Positions 1-6,722 of a stretch of DNA of 7,794 nucleotides are shown one piece after another. Made by a program: the position numbers and the translations under genes. Positions within the stretch are counted from its first letter, which is position 1; each line of letters starts with the position of its first letter. The DNA comes from an uncultured Clostridia bacterium (lineage in GTDB: Bacteria > Bacillota > Clostridia > Oscillospirales > CAG-272). The DNA lies in assembly GCA_946404295.1 (NCBI GenBank), contig CAMJDE010000079.1, positions 1-7,794 of the forward strand, read 5' to 3'. Under the pieces are notes generated by a model. That model was not told where the DNA came from and did no database searches. It saw nothing but the letters and a program-made list of their open reading frames with translations.

Positions 1-1
1 C

Positions 2-1588
2 CGCTACACCACGCTGGATTACACCCGCACCTACAGCCAGTTCAGGGACGACGTGGACGAATTCGCCAGGGCCCTGGTGTCCCTGGGGGTCCGGGCCGGT
101 TCGAAGGTGACCATCTGGGCCACCAACGTGCCCCAGTGGTTCCTGACCTTCTGGGCGGCCACCAAGATCGGTGCGGTGCTGGTGACGATGAACACCGCCT
201 ATAAGATCCACGAGGCGGAATATTTGCTGCGCCAGTCGGATACCCACACATTGGTTATGATCAAGGGATACAGGGACAGCGATTACCGCGCCATCATCAA
301 CGAGCTGTGCCCGGAGATGAAGGACCGCAAGGCTTCGGAGGCGCTGCACTGCCGCCGGCTGCCCTTCCTGAGGAACGTGATCACCGTGGGCTTCAGGATG
401 AAGGGCGCGCTCACCTGGGAAGAGGCGCTCTCCTGCGCGGCGCGCACGCCACAGGACGAGATCCGGCGCATGGCCGCGGCGGTGAACGTGAACGACGTGT
501 GCAACATGCAGTACACCTCCGGCACCACCGGCTTCCCCAAGGGCGTGATGCTGACCCACCGCAACATCGTCAACAACGGCAAGTGCATCGGCGACCGCAT
601 GGATCTGTCGACCGCCGACCGGATGATGATCCAGGTGCCGATGTTCCATTGCTTCGGCATGGTGCTCGCGATGACGGCGTCGATGACGCACGGCGCGACC
701 CTGCTTCCGCTGCCCTACTTCTCGCCGAAGCCCGCGCTTGCCTGCATCCACAACGAACACGTCACGGCGTTCCACGGCGTGCCGACCATGTTCATCGCCC
801 TGCTCGGGCATCCCGATTTTCCGAAGACCGATTTCTCGTATATGCGCACCGGTATCATGGCGGGAAGTCCCTGCCCCATCTCGGTGATGCAGGACGTGGT
901 CGAAAAAATGCACATGACCGAGATCACGATCGTCTACGGACAGACCGAGGCGTCGCCCGGCTGCACGATGTCGTCGACCGACGACCCGATCGAGGTGCGC
1001 GTCGGAACCGTCGGACGCCCGATGCCCGAGATCGAATGCAAGATCGTCGACCCCGAAACGGGCAAAGAATGTCCCGACGAGGTGACGGGCGAGTTCGTCG
1101 CGCGCGGATACAACATTATGAAGGGGTATTACAAGATGCCGAAAGCGACCGCCGCGGCGATCGACGCCGACGGCTGGCTGCACACCGGCGACCTCGCCGC
1201 CCGGACGAAGGAGGGCAACTTCCGCATCACGGGACGGCTGAAGGATATGATCATTCGCGGGGGCGAAAACATCTACCCGAAGGAGATCGAGGAGTTCATC
1301 TACACGCACCCGAAGGTGCAGGACGTACAGGTGATCGGCGTCCCCGACGAGCAGTACGGCGAGGAGATCATGGCGTGCGTCATCCTCAAAGAGGGCGAGA
1401 CCATGACGGTCGAAGAGATGAAAGAGTACGTCAACTCGCACATGGCGCGGCACAAGGTGCCGAAATACGTCGATTTCGTCGACGCTTTCCCGATGAACGT
1501 CGCGGGCAAGATCTTAAAATACAAGATGCGCGAAGACGCGATCAAAAAACTCGGGCTTGAAAAAGCCAGCAAGGTGGTAACGGCGTAA
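2..1588 (+). CDS. AMP-forming acyl-CoA synthetase (fatty-acid--CoA ligase-like), 5' truncated by window edge
   Basis: Codons are in frame from base 2, and 528 residues are visible. About 20-35 N-terminal residues are probably missing, judging from the usual 540-560 residues of the family, so no start is called. A GTG at 53 is in frame but lies inside the conserved N-terminal domain, so it is not the start. Visible ANL-family motifs, in order, are the phosphate-binding loop YTSGTTGFPKG (512-544), YGQTE (935-949), GWLHTGD (1172-1192), the hinge region GRLKD followed by RGGENIYP, and the C-terminal NVAGKILK whose lysine codon is 1508-1510 (the adenylation lysine by family knowledge). The enzyme activates a carboxylic acid through an acyl-AMP to the CoA thioester, probably in the cytoplasm. 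The overall pattern is closest to medium- or long-chain FadD-like ligases; the substrate is not readable. It overlaps the next gene by one base, so the two are probably cotranscribed. Codon use changes near position 600 (see findings). Confidence 0.93.
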   Translation, partial: RYTTLDYTRTYSQFRDDVDEFARALVSLGVRAGSKVTIWATNVPQWFLTFWAATKIGAVLVTMNTAYKIHEAEYLLRQSDTHTLVMIKGYRDSDYRAIINELCPEMKDRKASEALHCRRLPFLRNVITVGFRMKGALTWEEALSCAARTPQDEIRRMAAAVNVNDVCNMQYTSGTTGFPKGVMLTHRNIVNNGKCIGDRMDLSTADRMMIQVPMFHCFGMVLAMTASMTHGATLLPLPYFSPKPALACIHNEHVTAFHGVPTMFIALLGHPDFPKTDFSYMRTGIMAGSPCPISVMQDVVEKMHMTEITIVYGQTEASPGCTMSSTDDPIEVRVGTVGRPMPEIECKIVDPETGKECPDEVTGEFVARGYNIMKGYYKMPKATAAAIDADGWLHTGDLAARTKEGNFRITGRLKDMIIRGGENIYPKEIEEFIYTHPKVQDVQVIGVPDEQYGEEIMACVILKEGETMTVEEMKEYVNSHMARHKVPKYVDFVDAFPMNVAGKILKYKMREDAIKKLGLEKASKVVTA

Positions 1589-2439
1589 TGGGTCGCAACG
1601 GTTTCCGCGTTTTCGACGCGCATTGTCACATCTATCCCGAGAAGATCGCCGCGAAGGCGGTCGCCGGGACCGACAACTTCTACGGCAGCACCGCCGACTG
1701 TCTCGGTACCGTGCCTGATCTGCTCGAACGGAGCAAAGCCGCCGGGATCGACGCCTCGCTCGTCCACTCGGTCGCCACGACCCCGAAACAGGTGCGGAGC
1801 ATCAACGAGTTCATCGCCCGCGAGGTCGCCGAATACCCCGACCTGCTAATCGGGTTCGGCACGCTCCACCCCGAGAGCGAAACCATCGAGGAGGACGTCC
1901 GGCACCTCGTCGAACTCGGGCTGCAGGGTGTCAAATTGCACCCCGATATCCAGGGGTTTCAGATCGATCTGCCCCAATACGCCCGTATGTACGACGCCGT
2001 TGCCGACGCGAACCTCGTGATGCTGATGCACACGGGCGACGTGCGCTACGACAATTCCAACCCCAACCGACTGATCCCTCTGCTCCGTCGCCACCCCAAC
2101 CTGAAACTGATCGGGGCGCATTTCGGCGGCTGGTCGATCTGGGAGCAGGCGAGCCGCGAACTGGCGGGCACCCCGAACCTCTGGGTCGACTGCTCGTCCT
2201 CGCTCGACCTCGGCGCGGGTTACGACGTCCCATCGTCCGGCACCCCCTACGTCGGTCCGGACAAGGCGAAGGAGATCATCGACCGCTACGGCGCGGAACG
2301 CGTGCTTTTCGGCACCGACTACCCGATGTGGGAGCCGGGCAAGGTGCTCGACGCCTTTTTCAACGTTCCGCTCTCGGACGGCGACCGCAAAAAGATCCTT
2401 TTCGACAACGCCGCGGCTCTGCTCGGTTTCAAGTCGTAA
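1588..2439 (+). CDS. Metal-dependent amidohydrolase (Amidohydro_2 family)
   Basis: A 283-residue TIM-barrel hydrolase of the amidohydrolase-2 type. The metal ligands expected for the fold are all present: DAHCH near the N-terminus (H12 and H14), K116/H118 in GVKLHPD, H148 in LMHTGD, H178 in GAHFGG, and D244 in GTDYP. This set is typical of the family that includes ACMSD and resorcylate-type decarboxylases and various uncharacterised hydrolases, so the reaction could be hydrolysis or non-oxidative decarboxylation; the substrate is unknown. There is no signal peptide, so it should be cytoplasmic. The ATG shares its A with the TAA stop of the acyl-CoA synthetase, which implies translational coupling in one operon. 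That pairing suggests it may act on an acid used or released by the ligase, but this is inference. The length is normal and no lesion is seen. A hairpin terminator follows 16 bases after the stop. Confidence 0.9.
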   Translation: MGRNGFRVFDAHCHIYPEKIAAKAVAGTDNFYGSTADCLGTVPDLLERSKAAGIDASLVHSVATTPKQVRSINEFIAREVAEYPDLLIGFGTLHPESETIEEDVRHLVELGLQGVKLHPDIQGFQIDLPQYARMYDAVADANLVMLMHTGDVRYDNSNPNRLIPLLRRHPNLKLIGAHFGGWSIWEQASRELAGTPNLWVDCSSSLDLGAGYDVPSSGTPYVGPDKAKEIIDRYGAERVLFGTDYPMWEPGKVLDAFFNVPLSDGDRKKILFDNAAALLGFKS

Positions 2440-2455
2440 AAAAAGAAAAAACTCC

Positions 2456-2496
2456 GCGGGAGGGCGCGTTTTGCGTCCTCCCGCACTTGACTTTTT
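2456..2496 (+). terminator. Intrinsic terminator-like hairpin after the synthetase-amidohydrolase operon
   Basis: A 12-bp stem (2456-2467 with 2473-2484, one G-U wobble) closes a GTTTT loop. An A-rich tract precedes it, and a T5 run at 2492-2496 lies 7 bases after the stem. The gap before the T run is longer than ideal, so efficiency is uncertain. The T run overlaps the -35 box of the next promoter. Confidence 0.65.
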
Positions 2497-2515
2497 CCCC
2501 GGGATGGTGTATGAT
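2487..2515 (+). promoter_or_regulatory. Housekeeping (sigmaA/sigma70-type) promoter for the DUF308-like gene
   Basis: The -35 box is TTGACT (2487-2492) and the -10 box TATGAT (2510-2515), with an exact 17-nt spacer. It begins two bases after the stem of the preceding terminator. Transcription should start near 2522, about 30 bases before the ATG at 2554, which has an AAAGGAAG ribosome site at 2538-2545. Confidence 0.75.
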
Positions 2516-2553
2516 TGTAGTACCGAAAATCGCTTTGAAAGGAAGTCTTTATC

Positions 2554-2718
2554 ATGGCAAGCAAAAAATCCAAGGTCGTCGCCAACGCTCTGATCTACGC
2601 CCTGATCTACATTCTGCTCGGCGTTCTGTTCCTGATTTTCAAGGGCGCGGTCGCCATGTGGTGCGTCATCGCGATCGGCGTGCTGCTGATCGTGCAGGGC
2701 GTCCTCGATATATGGTGA
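2554..2718 (+). pseudogene. N-terminal part of a DUF308/HdeD-like membrane protein (frame broken at its 3' end)
   Basis: A 54-codon ORF with a good ribosome site (AAAGGAAG, 8 bases before the ATG) and the promoter just upstream. The product starts MASKKSK, a short positive cytoplasmic tail, followed by two hydrophobic helices (about residues 12-28 and 32-52). It stops at TGA 2716-2718, right after the residues VLDIW. The following ORF continues the same kind of repeat in the -1 frame: reading TGG (2713-2715) and then GTG (2715-2717) would give one 157-residue, six-helix protein built of three helix hairpins, as expected for the DUF308/HdeD-like group of unknown function. One missing G in a short G run would explain the break. 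It could instead be a genuine two-subunit arrangement or a sequencing error. Function is unknown; HdeD itself is linked to acid resistance in enterobacteria, which need not apply here. Confidence 0.6.
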
Positions 2719-3026
2719 ACCGTCGGCTCGTGCAGGGGATCCTCGAAGCCGCGATCGGCGTGCTCGCGATCGTTTTTGCCGCCGCCATCACGAAATACGC
2801 CGTGATGGTCCTCGGCATCATCCTGCTTCTCTGGGCGATCCTCCGCCTCTTCGACAGCAGTTTCAAGGGTCCCCTGACGATGCTCTACATCGTCGGCGCG
2901 ATCGTCGTCGGCGTTCTGATGATCGTCAGCGCGTTCAAGGTCCTCGACTGGTTCTTCATCGTGATCGGCGTACTGCTGATCGTCGAAGGCGTGCTCTGCC
3001 TGATCCCCGCGTCGGCAAGAAAGTAA
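2712..3026 (+). pseudogene. C-terminal part of the DUF308/HdeD-like membrane protein (four helices)
   Basis: From the ATG at 2712 this frame encodes 104 residues with four hydrophobic segments: LVQGILEAAIGVLAIVF, YAVMVLGIILLLWAILRLF, LYIVGAIVVGVLMIVSAF and WFFIVIGVLLIVEGVLCLI. It ends in a short basic tail (SARK). The ATG overlaps the stop of the upstream ORF by 7 bases (ATGGTGA). There is no convincing ribosome site: only an AGGG at 2696-2699, 12 bases away. Separate translation would therefore depend on coupling. The last hairpin repeats the first at DNA level (20 of 21 bases identical, 2673-2693 against 2963-2983), as expected for an internally duplicated protein. The most economical reading is that this and the preceding 54-codon ORF are one gene with a -1 frameshift. 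A strong terminator follows 13 bases after the stop. Confidence 0.6.
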
Positions 3027-3039
3027 GCCAAAAAGCATA

Positions 3040-3074
3040 ATAAAGATCCCCCCGCTACGTGGGGGGATCTTTAT
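3040..3074. terminator. Bidirectional intrinsic terminator between convergent genes
   Basis: A perfect 14-bp stem (3040-3053 with 3061-3074) with six consecutive G-C pairs encloses a 7-base loop (3054-3060). U-rich ends follow on both strands: TTTATTTAT on plus, and a T5 run in the minus-strand continuation. It lies between the DUF308-like gene (+) and the acyltransferase gene (-), touching the latter's stop codon, and can serve both. Confidence 0.9.
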
Positions 3075-4340
3075 TTATCGTTCTTCGGTCGGCGCGGCGG
3101 GAGGTTCCGCCGGAGCGGCGGTCATCGCCTCTTTTTTCTCGCGCCAAGCGAAAAACCGCCGCACGAGGGTCGTGATCCCGTCGCCCGCAAGGTCGATCAG
3201 CCGATCGAGCCGCGAATACCTGAACAGGTTGATCCGGGCGATCTCGAGCGCGGCGAGGAGCAGATAGACCGCAAGAAGCGCGCCGAAGAGATGCAGCAGC
3301 ATCTCCCCCGTCGGGAGGTAGGCGAAGCGATAGAACCGCATCTGCAGGAATTGGTACCAGAAGGGCGTCGTGACCTGAATGACGTAGATCCCGAACGACG
3401 CCGCGGAAAAGGTCAGCGTGATCTTTCGTCCGACCTTCGTTCTGAGTGTAAACTGCACGAACAGGAAGAGGAGCAGAAGACTGCCGATCACAATAAAAGG
3501 ACCCGTATAGCCGATCAGGATATCGCCGTATTTCCTGTACTTATCGACGTCGGGATGCCGCATGTAGAGCCAATCGTAGAGGAACTTGAAGCCCACCGAG
3601 ACCCCGATCGAGAGAAGGTAGCCGAGAAGGCAGATCCACTTCTTTACGCGGAAGCCGTCGTCGTAGTACTTCTTCGCCGTCGCGCCGACGACGTAGAGGA
3701 TGATCAACCAGATCGCGCTGTACCCGTTGCTGAGCACGAAGAGGTCCCGGTTGACCGCCGTCCGGTAGAACGACGCCGCGAAGAACAGAACGAACGAAGT
3801 CACGGCAAGGGGCTTTTTATCGAGTTTCTGCAGTCCGGCGTTCAGAATCGGCAGGAAGATGAACAGCAGCGTATACATATTGAAATACCAGAACTGCTTC
3901 GATCCGATCGTGAGAACGACGTCCCGGTAATCCTTCGCCTTCGGAACCAGCCGATCGACCGTCGGACCGACGTCAAGCCCCATCTTCAAGAGAAGGTCGT
4001 TGAAGCCCTGAAAGAACGCGACGCCGTGATCGAAGAGCAGGAACGTGACGACGCCCCAGAAGACGCACAGCGCCCAGAGCCGCATCCAGCGTTTCAGCTT
4101 GAAACTCGCGTGAAGCCCGACGAAGCCCGAGATCAGGGCGAACAGATCGACGGCGCAGAACGCCGCCGTCTCGAACGTCCAGGACAAAACGTAGTTCGCC
4201 GTGCGCTCGGTCGTGACGATATTCGACCCCGTATTGGCGTAAACGCCCCCGACCCCGAGGATATGCAGCAGCAAGACGAAAAAAACGGCAAGGATCCGCA
4301 GCAGTTCCACGCCGTAGTGTTTCTCTCTTTGCAATTCCAT
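3075..4340 (-). CDS. Membrane O-acyltransferase, acyltransferase-3 family (WecH/OatA-like)
   Basis: A 421-residue polytopic membrane protein with about ten hydrophobic segments. The N-terminus carries the family signature YGVELLRILAVFF...H, with R15 and the probable catalytic H26. It is followed by the second typical block DLFALISGFVG. Family knowledge says such enzymes move an acyl group, usually acetyl, across the membrane onto cell-surface glycans such as polysaccharide, peptidoglycan or lipid-linked sugars; COG3274/WecH is the closest type I recognise. The acceptor is not readable. The C-terminus is a charged cytoplasmic tail ending in an Ala/Pro-rich stretch. The ATG at 4340 is chosen because a purine-rich site (GGGGAGAGG) sits 5 bases upstream and the family motif begins within 10 residues. 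The frame stays open further upstream, but that stretch contains the gene's own promoter. It is a single-gene unit with its own promoter and a shared terminator. Confidence 0.88.
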   Translation of the reverse strand: MELQREKHYGVELLRILAVFFVLLLHILGVGGVYANTGSNIVTTERTANYVLSWTFETAAFCAVDLFALISGFVGLHASFKLKRWMRLWALCVFWGVVTFLLFDHGVAFFQGFNDLLLKMGLDVGPTVDRLVPKAKDYRDVVLTIGSKQFWYFNMYTLLFIFLPILNAGLQKLDKKPLAVTSFVLFFAASFYRTAVNRDLFVLSNGYSAIWLIILYVVGATAKKYYDDGFRVKKWICLLGYLLSIGVSVGFKFLYDWLYMRHPDVDKYRKYGDILIGYTGPFIVIGSLLLLFLFVQFTLRTKVGRKITLTFSAASFGIYVIQVTTPFWYQFLQMRFYRFAYLPTGEMLLHLFGALLAVYLLLAALEIARINLFRYSRLDRLIDLAGDGITTLVRRFFAWREKKEAMTAAPAEPPAAPTEER

Positions 4341-4404
4341 AAAAACCTCTCCCCTCTCGCATAAACGCGGTACAAACGAACGGACTGAAGTTCGGTTTTT
4401 CTCC

Positions 4405-4433
4405 ATTATACCATAAGAAGAGCGTTTTTGCAA
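4405..4433 (-). promoter_or_regulatory. Housekeeping promoter of the acyltransferase gene
   Basis: On the minus strand the -35 box is TTGCAA (4428-4433) and the -10 box a perfect TATAAT (4405-4410), with a 17-nt spacer. The predicted start is near 4398, giving a leader of about 58 bases. A small hairpin (CGAAC at 4377-4381 with GTTCG at 4390-4394) would form at the very 5' end of that transcript and could stabilise it. It diverges from the dehydrogenase promoter about 120 bases away. Confidence 0.8.
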
Positions 4434-4529
4434 CCCACCCCCCGGAATGAAAACCCGAGCGTCGGCGACGCATCGGATTATCGGCGCGGATCGTTTTGCC
4501 GACGTTCTGTTTTTTCGGAGTGAAACGCA

Positions 4530-4558
4530 TTGATTATTGAGGCGCTCCGTGCTATAAT
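4530..4558 (+). promoter_or_regulatory. Housekeeping promoter of the dehydrogenase-kinase operon
   Basis: The -35 box is TTGATT (4530-4535) and the -10 box a perfect TATAAT (4553-4558), with a 17-nt spacer. The predicted start is near 4565, giving a leader of about 35 bases that ends in a G-rich ribosome site (AGGGGGGAT, 4588-4596) before the ATG at 4601. I see no convincing operator. A 13-bp palindrome (4459-4471) lies 60 bases upstream and may be chance. Confidence 0.8.
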
Positions 4559-4600
4559 AAACGCGGTTGCCGAAGGCATCCGAACACAGGGGGGATAAAA

Positions 4601-5635
4601 ATGAAAGCAGGCGTTTTTTATTCAAAGAATGATTTGAGAATCGAGGATATACAAAAACCGTCGCCGAAAAAGGACGAGGTTTTGATCAAAGTGATGGCGT
4701 GCGGGATCTGCGGGACCGACGTACATATCTTCAAGGGGGATAAAGGTTGCTTCCCGACGCCCCCGGGAACGGTGCTCGGGCACGAGTTTGCCGGCGTCGT
4801 GGAATCGGTGGGCGAGGACGTCAGGACGATCAAACCCGGCGACCGGGTTTGCGTTGATCCGAACAAGCTCTGCAACGAATGTTATTATTGCAAGAGCGGG
4901 ATCGGACATTTTTGCGAAAATATGATCGGGATCGGGACGAGCGTCAACGGCGGCTTTGCCGAATACTGTGCCGTTCCGCAGTCGCAGGTATATCGGATCG
5001 CGGACACGACCACCTTTGAAATGGCTGCGATGACCGAGCCCGTCGCCTGCTGCGTGCACGGGATCGATCTGTGCGGTATTTCCTGCGGAGATACGGTGGC
5101 GATCATCGGCGGGGGTATGATCGGAATGATCATGCTTCAGTTGGCAAAACTCTCGGGCGCGGGAAAACTGATCATGATCGAGCCCGTCTCCGCCAAACGG
5201 GAGATCGCGAAGAAACTCGGCGCCACTCTGACCGTCGATCCGATGAACGAAGACGTGAAATCGGTTCTCGCTTTCAACGGGATCGATCGGATCTCCACGG
5301 TGATCGAGTGCGTCGGGAAGACCGCCACCGTCGAACAGGCGATCAGGATCGCGGGCAAGTATTCGACGGTGATGATGTTCGGGCTGACCGCGCCGGACGA
5401 TACGATCACCGTGAAGCCCTTTGAACTGTTCCAAAAGGAAATCGTCCTGAAAGCGTCCTTTATCAATCCGTATACGCAAAAGCGCGCTCTGGAACTGATC
5501 GACGGCGGAAGGATCGACGTCAGTTCCATCGTATACGCATACGAACCGCTGGAAAGATTGCCGGAGATCCTGGCAAGCGACAAAGAGAGAGCAAACGGCA
5601 AATTCATCATCCTGCCGCAAGGGAAAAACAAATGA
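4601..5635 (+). CDS. Zinc-dependent medium-chain dehydrogenase, sorbitol/polyol dehydrogenase-like
   Basis: A 344-residue protein, normal for the zinc MDR family. Catalytic-zinc residues are C37 (in GICGTDVH), H61-E62 (GHEFAG) and E146. The structural-zinc cluster is complete: C91, C94, C97 and C105 (C-x2-C-x2-C-x7-C). The Rossmann glycine motif GGGMIG (170-175) is followed by E194 at the end of the second strand, an acidic residue that usually favours NAD over NADP. It should oxidise a secondary alcohol of a polyol, or a related substrate such as threonine, to the keto compound in the cytoplasm. The sorbitol/iditol dehydrogenase reading is preferred because the next gene, overlapping by 4 bases, is a PfkB sugar kinase that could phosphorylate the ketose. 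The start has a strong G-rich ribosome site 4 bases upstream and a consensus promoter. No transporter or regulator is in the window, so the substrate remains inferred. Confidence 0.9.
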   Translation: MKAGVFYSKNDLRIEDIQKPSPKKDEVLIKVMACGICGTDVHIFKGDKGCFPTPPGTVLGHEFAGVVESVGEDVRTIKPGDRVCVDPNKLCNECYYCKSGIGHFCENMIGIGTSVNGGFAEYCAVPQSQVYRIADTTTFEMAAMTEPVACCVHGIDLCGISCGDTVAIIGGGMIGMIMLQLAKLSGAGKLIMIEPVSAKREIAKKLGATLTVDPMNEDVKSVLAFNGIDRISTVIECVGKTATVEQAIRIAGKYSTVMMFGLTAPDDTITVKPFELFQKEIVLKASFINPYTQKRALELIDGGRIDVSSIVYAYEPLERLPEILASDKERANGKFIILPQGKNK

Positions 5636-6489
5636 ACGTCCTATCCTTCGGGGAGATTTTGTGGGATACCTACCCGACCGAAAAGCACGTCGGCGGGGCT
5701 CCCTTAAATTTTTCCGCCCATTTCGTGAAAATGGGCGGCGAGGCCTTTCTTCTTTCGGCGGTCGGCGAGGATGATTTGGGAAGCGACGCGCTTTCGTTTC
5801 TGAAAGAGCACGGCGTCCGTACGGATTACGTATCGGTTTTGCGGGAAAAAAGGACCGGGGAATGCCGTGTAACGTTGGACGAGCGGGGGATCCCGCACTA
5901 TGACCTTCTTCGTGACGTCGCTTATGACGCAATACCGATCCCCGATCTGCGGGGAGCGGATTTCGACGCCTTCTATTTCGGTTCTCTGGCGCTGAGAAGC
6001 GAGAAAAACCGGGAAACGGTCTCAAAAGTACTGAAAAGCCGCGCCTTCGGAGAAGTGTTCGTCGATATCAACGTCCGTCCTCCGTTCGTTTCGACCGACG
6101 TGATCCGGTTCGCTTTTCAGAACGCGACGATCCTCAAAATCAGCGAAGAAGAGTTTCCCACGGTCACGAAACTGCTTTTCGGTCGGACGATCGACCTGAC
6201 AGAGTCCGTAAAAACCGTTGCCGACGCTTTCCGAAACGTAAAAATGATCCTGGTTACAAGAGGCGAACGCGGTTCTTTCGCCTACGATTGCAAAAGCAAG
6301 CGGTTGGACCGTTGCGAAGCCGTCAAGGTGAACGTGGTTTCGACCGTGGGCGCGGGGGACAGTTTTTCAGCCGCGTTTTTATACGGCTTTCTGTCGGGAA
6401 AACGGACGGAAGACTGTTTGCGGTCTGCGTCGGAAGTCAGCGCCTTCGTCTGCTCGAAAGCAGAAGCCGTCCCGCCCGATCTTCTTTGA
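5632..6489 (+). CDS. PfkB-family carbohydrate kinase, fructokinase-like
   Basis: A 285-residue kinase of the ribokinase/PfkB fold, slightly short against the usual 295-320. The N-terminus GEILWDTYP followed by VGGAPLNFS (20-28) and the GEDDLG stretch match the substrate-binding first signature as seen in fructokinases. The second signature STVGAGDSF gives the anion-hole GAGD (240-243) with the catalytic base D243; the first residue is Ser where Asp is usual (DTxGAGD), a tolerated variation. It transfers phosphate from ATP to a sugar, probably fructose or another ketose. ATGA overlap with the dehydrogenase stop shows translational coupling, which supports a polyol to ketose to ketose-phosphate route. 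The C-terminus ends soon after the last helix, without the usual extra segment. No strong terminator follows directly; the tRNA-side hairpin at 6601-6653 may stop read-through. Confidence 0.9.
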   Translation: MNVLSFGEILWDTYPTEKHVGGAPLNFSAHFVKMGGEAFLLSAVGEDDLGSDALSFLKEHGVRTDYVSVLREKRTGECRVTLDERGIPHYDLLRDVAYDAIPIPDLRGADFDAFYFGSLALRSEKNRETVSKVLKSRAFGEVFVDINVRPPFVSTDVIRFAFQNATILKISEEEFPTVTKLLFGRTIDLTESVKTVADAFRNVKMILVTRGERGSFAYDCKSKRLDRCEAVKVNVVSTVGAGDSFSAAFLYGFLSGKRTEDCLRSASEVSAFVCSKAEAVPPDLL

Positions 6490-6524
6490 CGAAAAAACAA
6501 GGTGAACGACGGTTGCCCACAGGC

Positions 6525-6552
6525 GGCTTTTCGGTTCGCTGACCCAACGAGC
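6525..6552. repeat. 28-nt direct repeat, left copy (linker fused to tRNA 5'-half tail)
   Basis: 26 of 28 bases match the copy at 6859-6886 in the same orientation; the differences are at 6535 and 6546. On the minus strand it reads as the tRNA D-stem/anticodon-stem sequence GCTCGTTGGG followed by an 18-base linker. A hairpin GTTCG/CGAGC (6534-6538 with 6548-6552) is kept in both copies, with a G-U pair here. Confidence 0.75.
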
Positions 6553-6565
6553 CTCGCTCGTCGGG
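6543..6565. repeat. Hairpin formed from two anticodon-stem-like segments
   Basis: CCCAACGAG (6543-6551) and CTCGTCGGG (6557-6565) form a 9-bp stem with a CCTCG loop. The one mismatch on the plus strand becomes a G-U pair in a minus-strand RNA. Both arms match the tRNA-fMet D/anticodon stem segment in opposite orientations, so the hairpin looks like the junction of an inverted tRNA duplication. Confidence 0.6.
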
Positions 6566-6608
6566 ATAACCCGGAGAACGGAGAATCGAATCCCCGCACG
6601 CGCAACCA
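6556..6608 (+). pseudogene. Decayed tRNA-fMet-like 3' half in inverted orientation
   Basis: On the plus strand GCTCGTCGGG, then ATAACCCGGAG, matches the intact initiator tRNA from the D-stem end through the variable region, except for a 3-base gap that removes CTC of the anticodon loop and leaves a 4-base loop. The T-arm is degenerate but still contains an ATCGAATCC stretch. The sequence ends in CGCAACCA, the same acceptor end plus CCA as the intact gene. It then continues into the shared terminator arm. There is no 5' half, so it cannot be functional. It could alternatively derive from another tRNA; origin from fMet is inferred from the 21 matching bases around the gap. Confidence 0.5.
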
Positions 6609-6645
6609 AAAGCAAGACCCCCTCGGTTTGAGGGGGTCTTGCTTT

Positions 6646-6653
<8 letters not shown>
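6601..6653. terminator. Very long palindromic terminator at the tRNA-fMet 3' end
   Basis: A perfect 23-bp stem (6601-6623 with 6631-6653) with a 7-base loop. The outer 8 pairs are made by the tRNA 3' end itself (the acceptor CGC, A72-A73 and CCA) pairing with the mirror copy of the same sequence. The inner part holds AGCAAGACCCCC. It should terminate the minus-strand tRNA transcript, with a TTTT run in the distal arm, and may also stop plus-strand read-through from the kinase operon. Confidence 0.8.

Positions 6654-6722
<69 letters not shown>

Noticed and set aside
307..1560. 417-codon ORF overlapping the acyl-CoA synthetase in another frame
   Set aside because: The product is Arg/His/Asp-rich with no motifs, while the other frame holds all ANL-family motifs.
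3291..4364. Long plus-strand ORF (357 codons) opposite the acyltransferase
   Set aside because: It lies wholly antisense to a clear membrane enzyme. Its product is a low-complexity Arg/Glu-rich sequence typical of an antisense shadow in GC-rich DNA.
4459..4471. 13-bp palindrome GCGTCG-G-CGACGC as operator for the dehydrogenase operon
   Set aside because: It lies 60 bases upstream of the -35 box, is GC-rich in a GC-rich genome, and has no second copy nearby; chance is likely.
4341..4625. N-terminal extension of the acyltransferase reading frame to 4625
   Set aside because: It would run through the gene's own consensus promoter (4405-4433) and the divergent promoter. The ATG at 4340 has a ribosome site and directly precedes the family motif.
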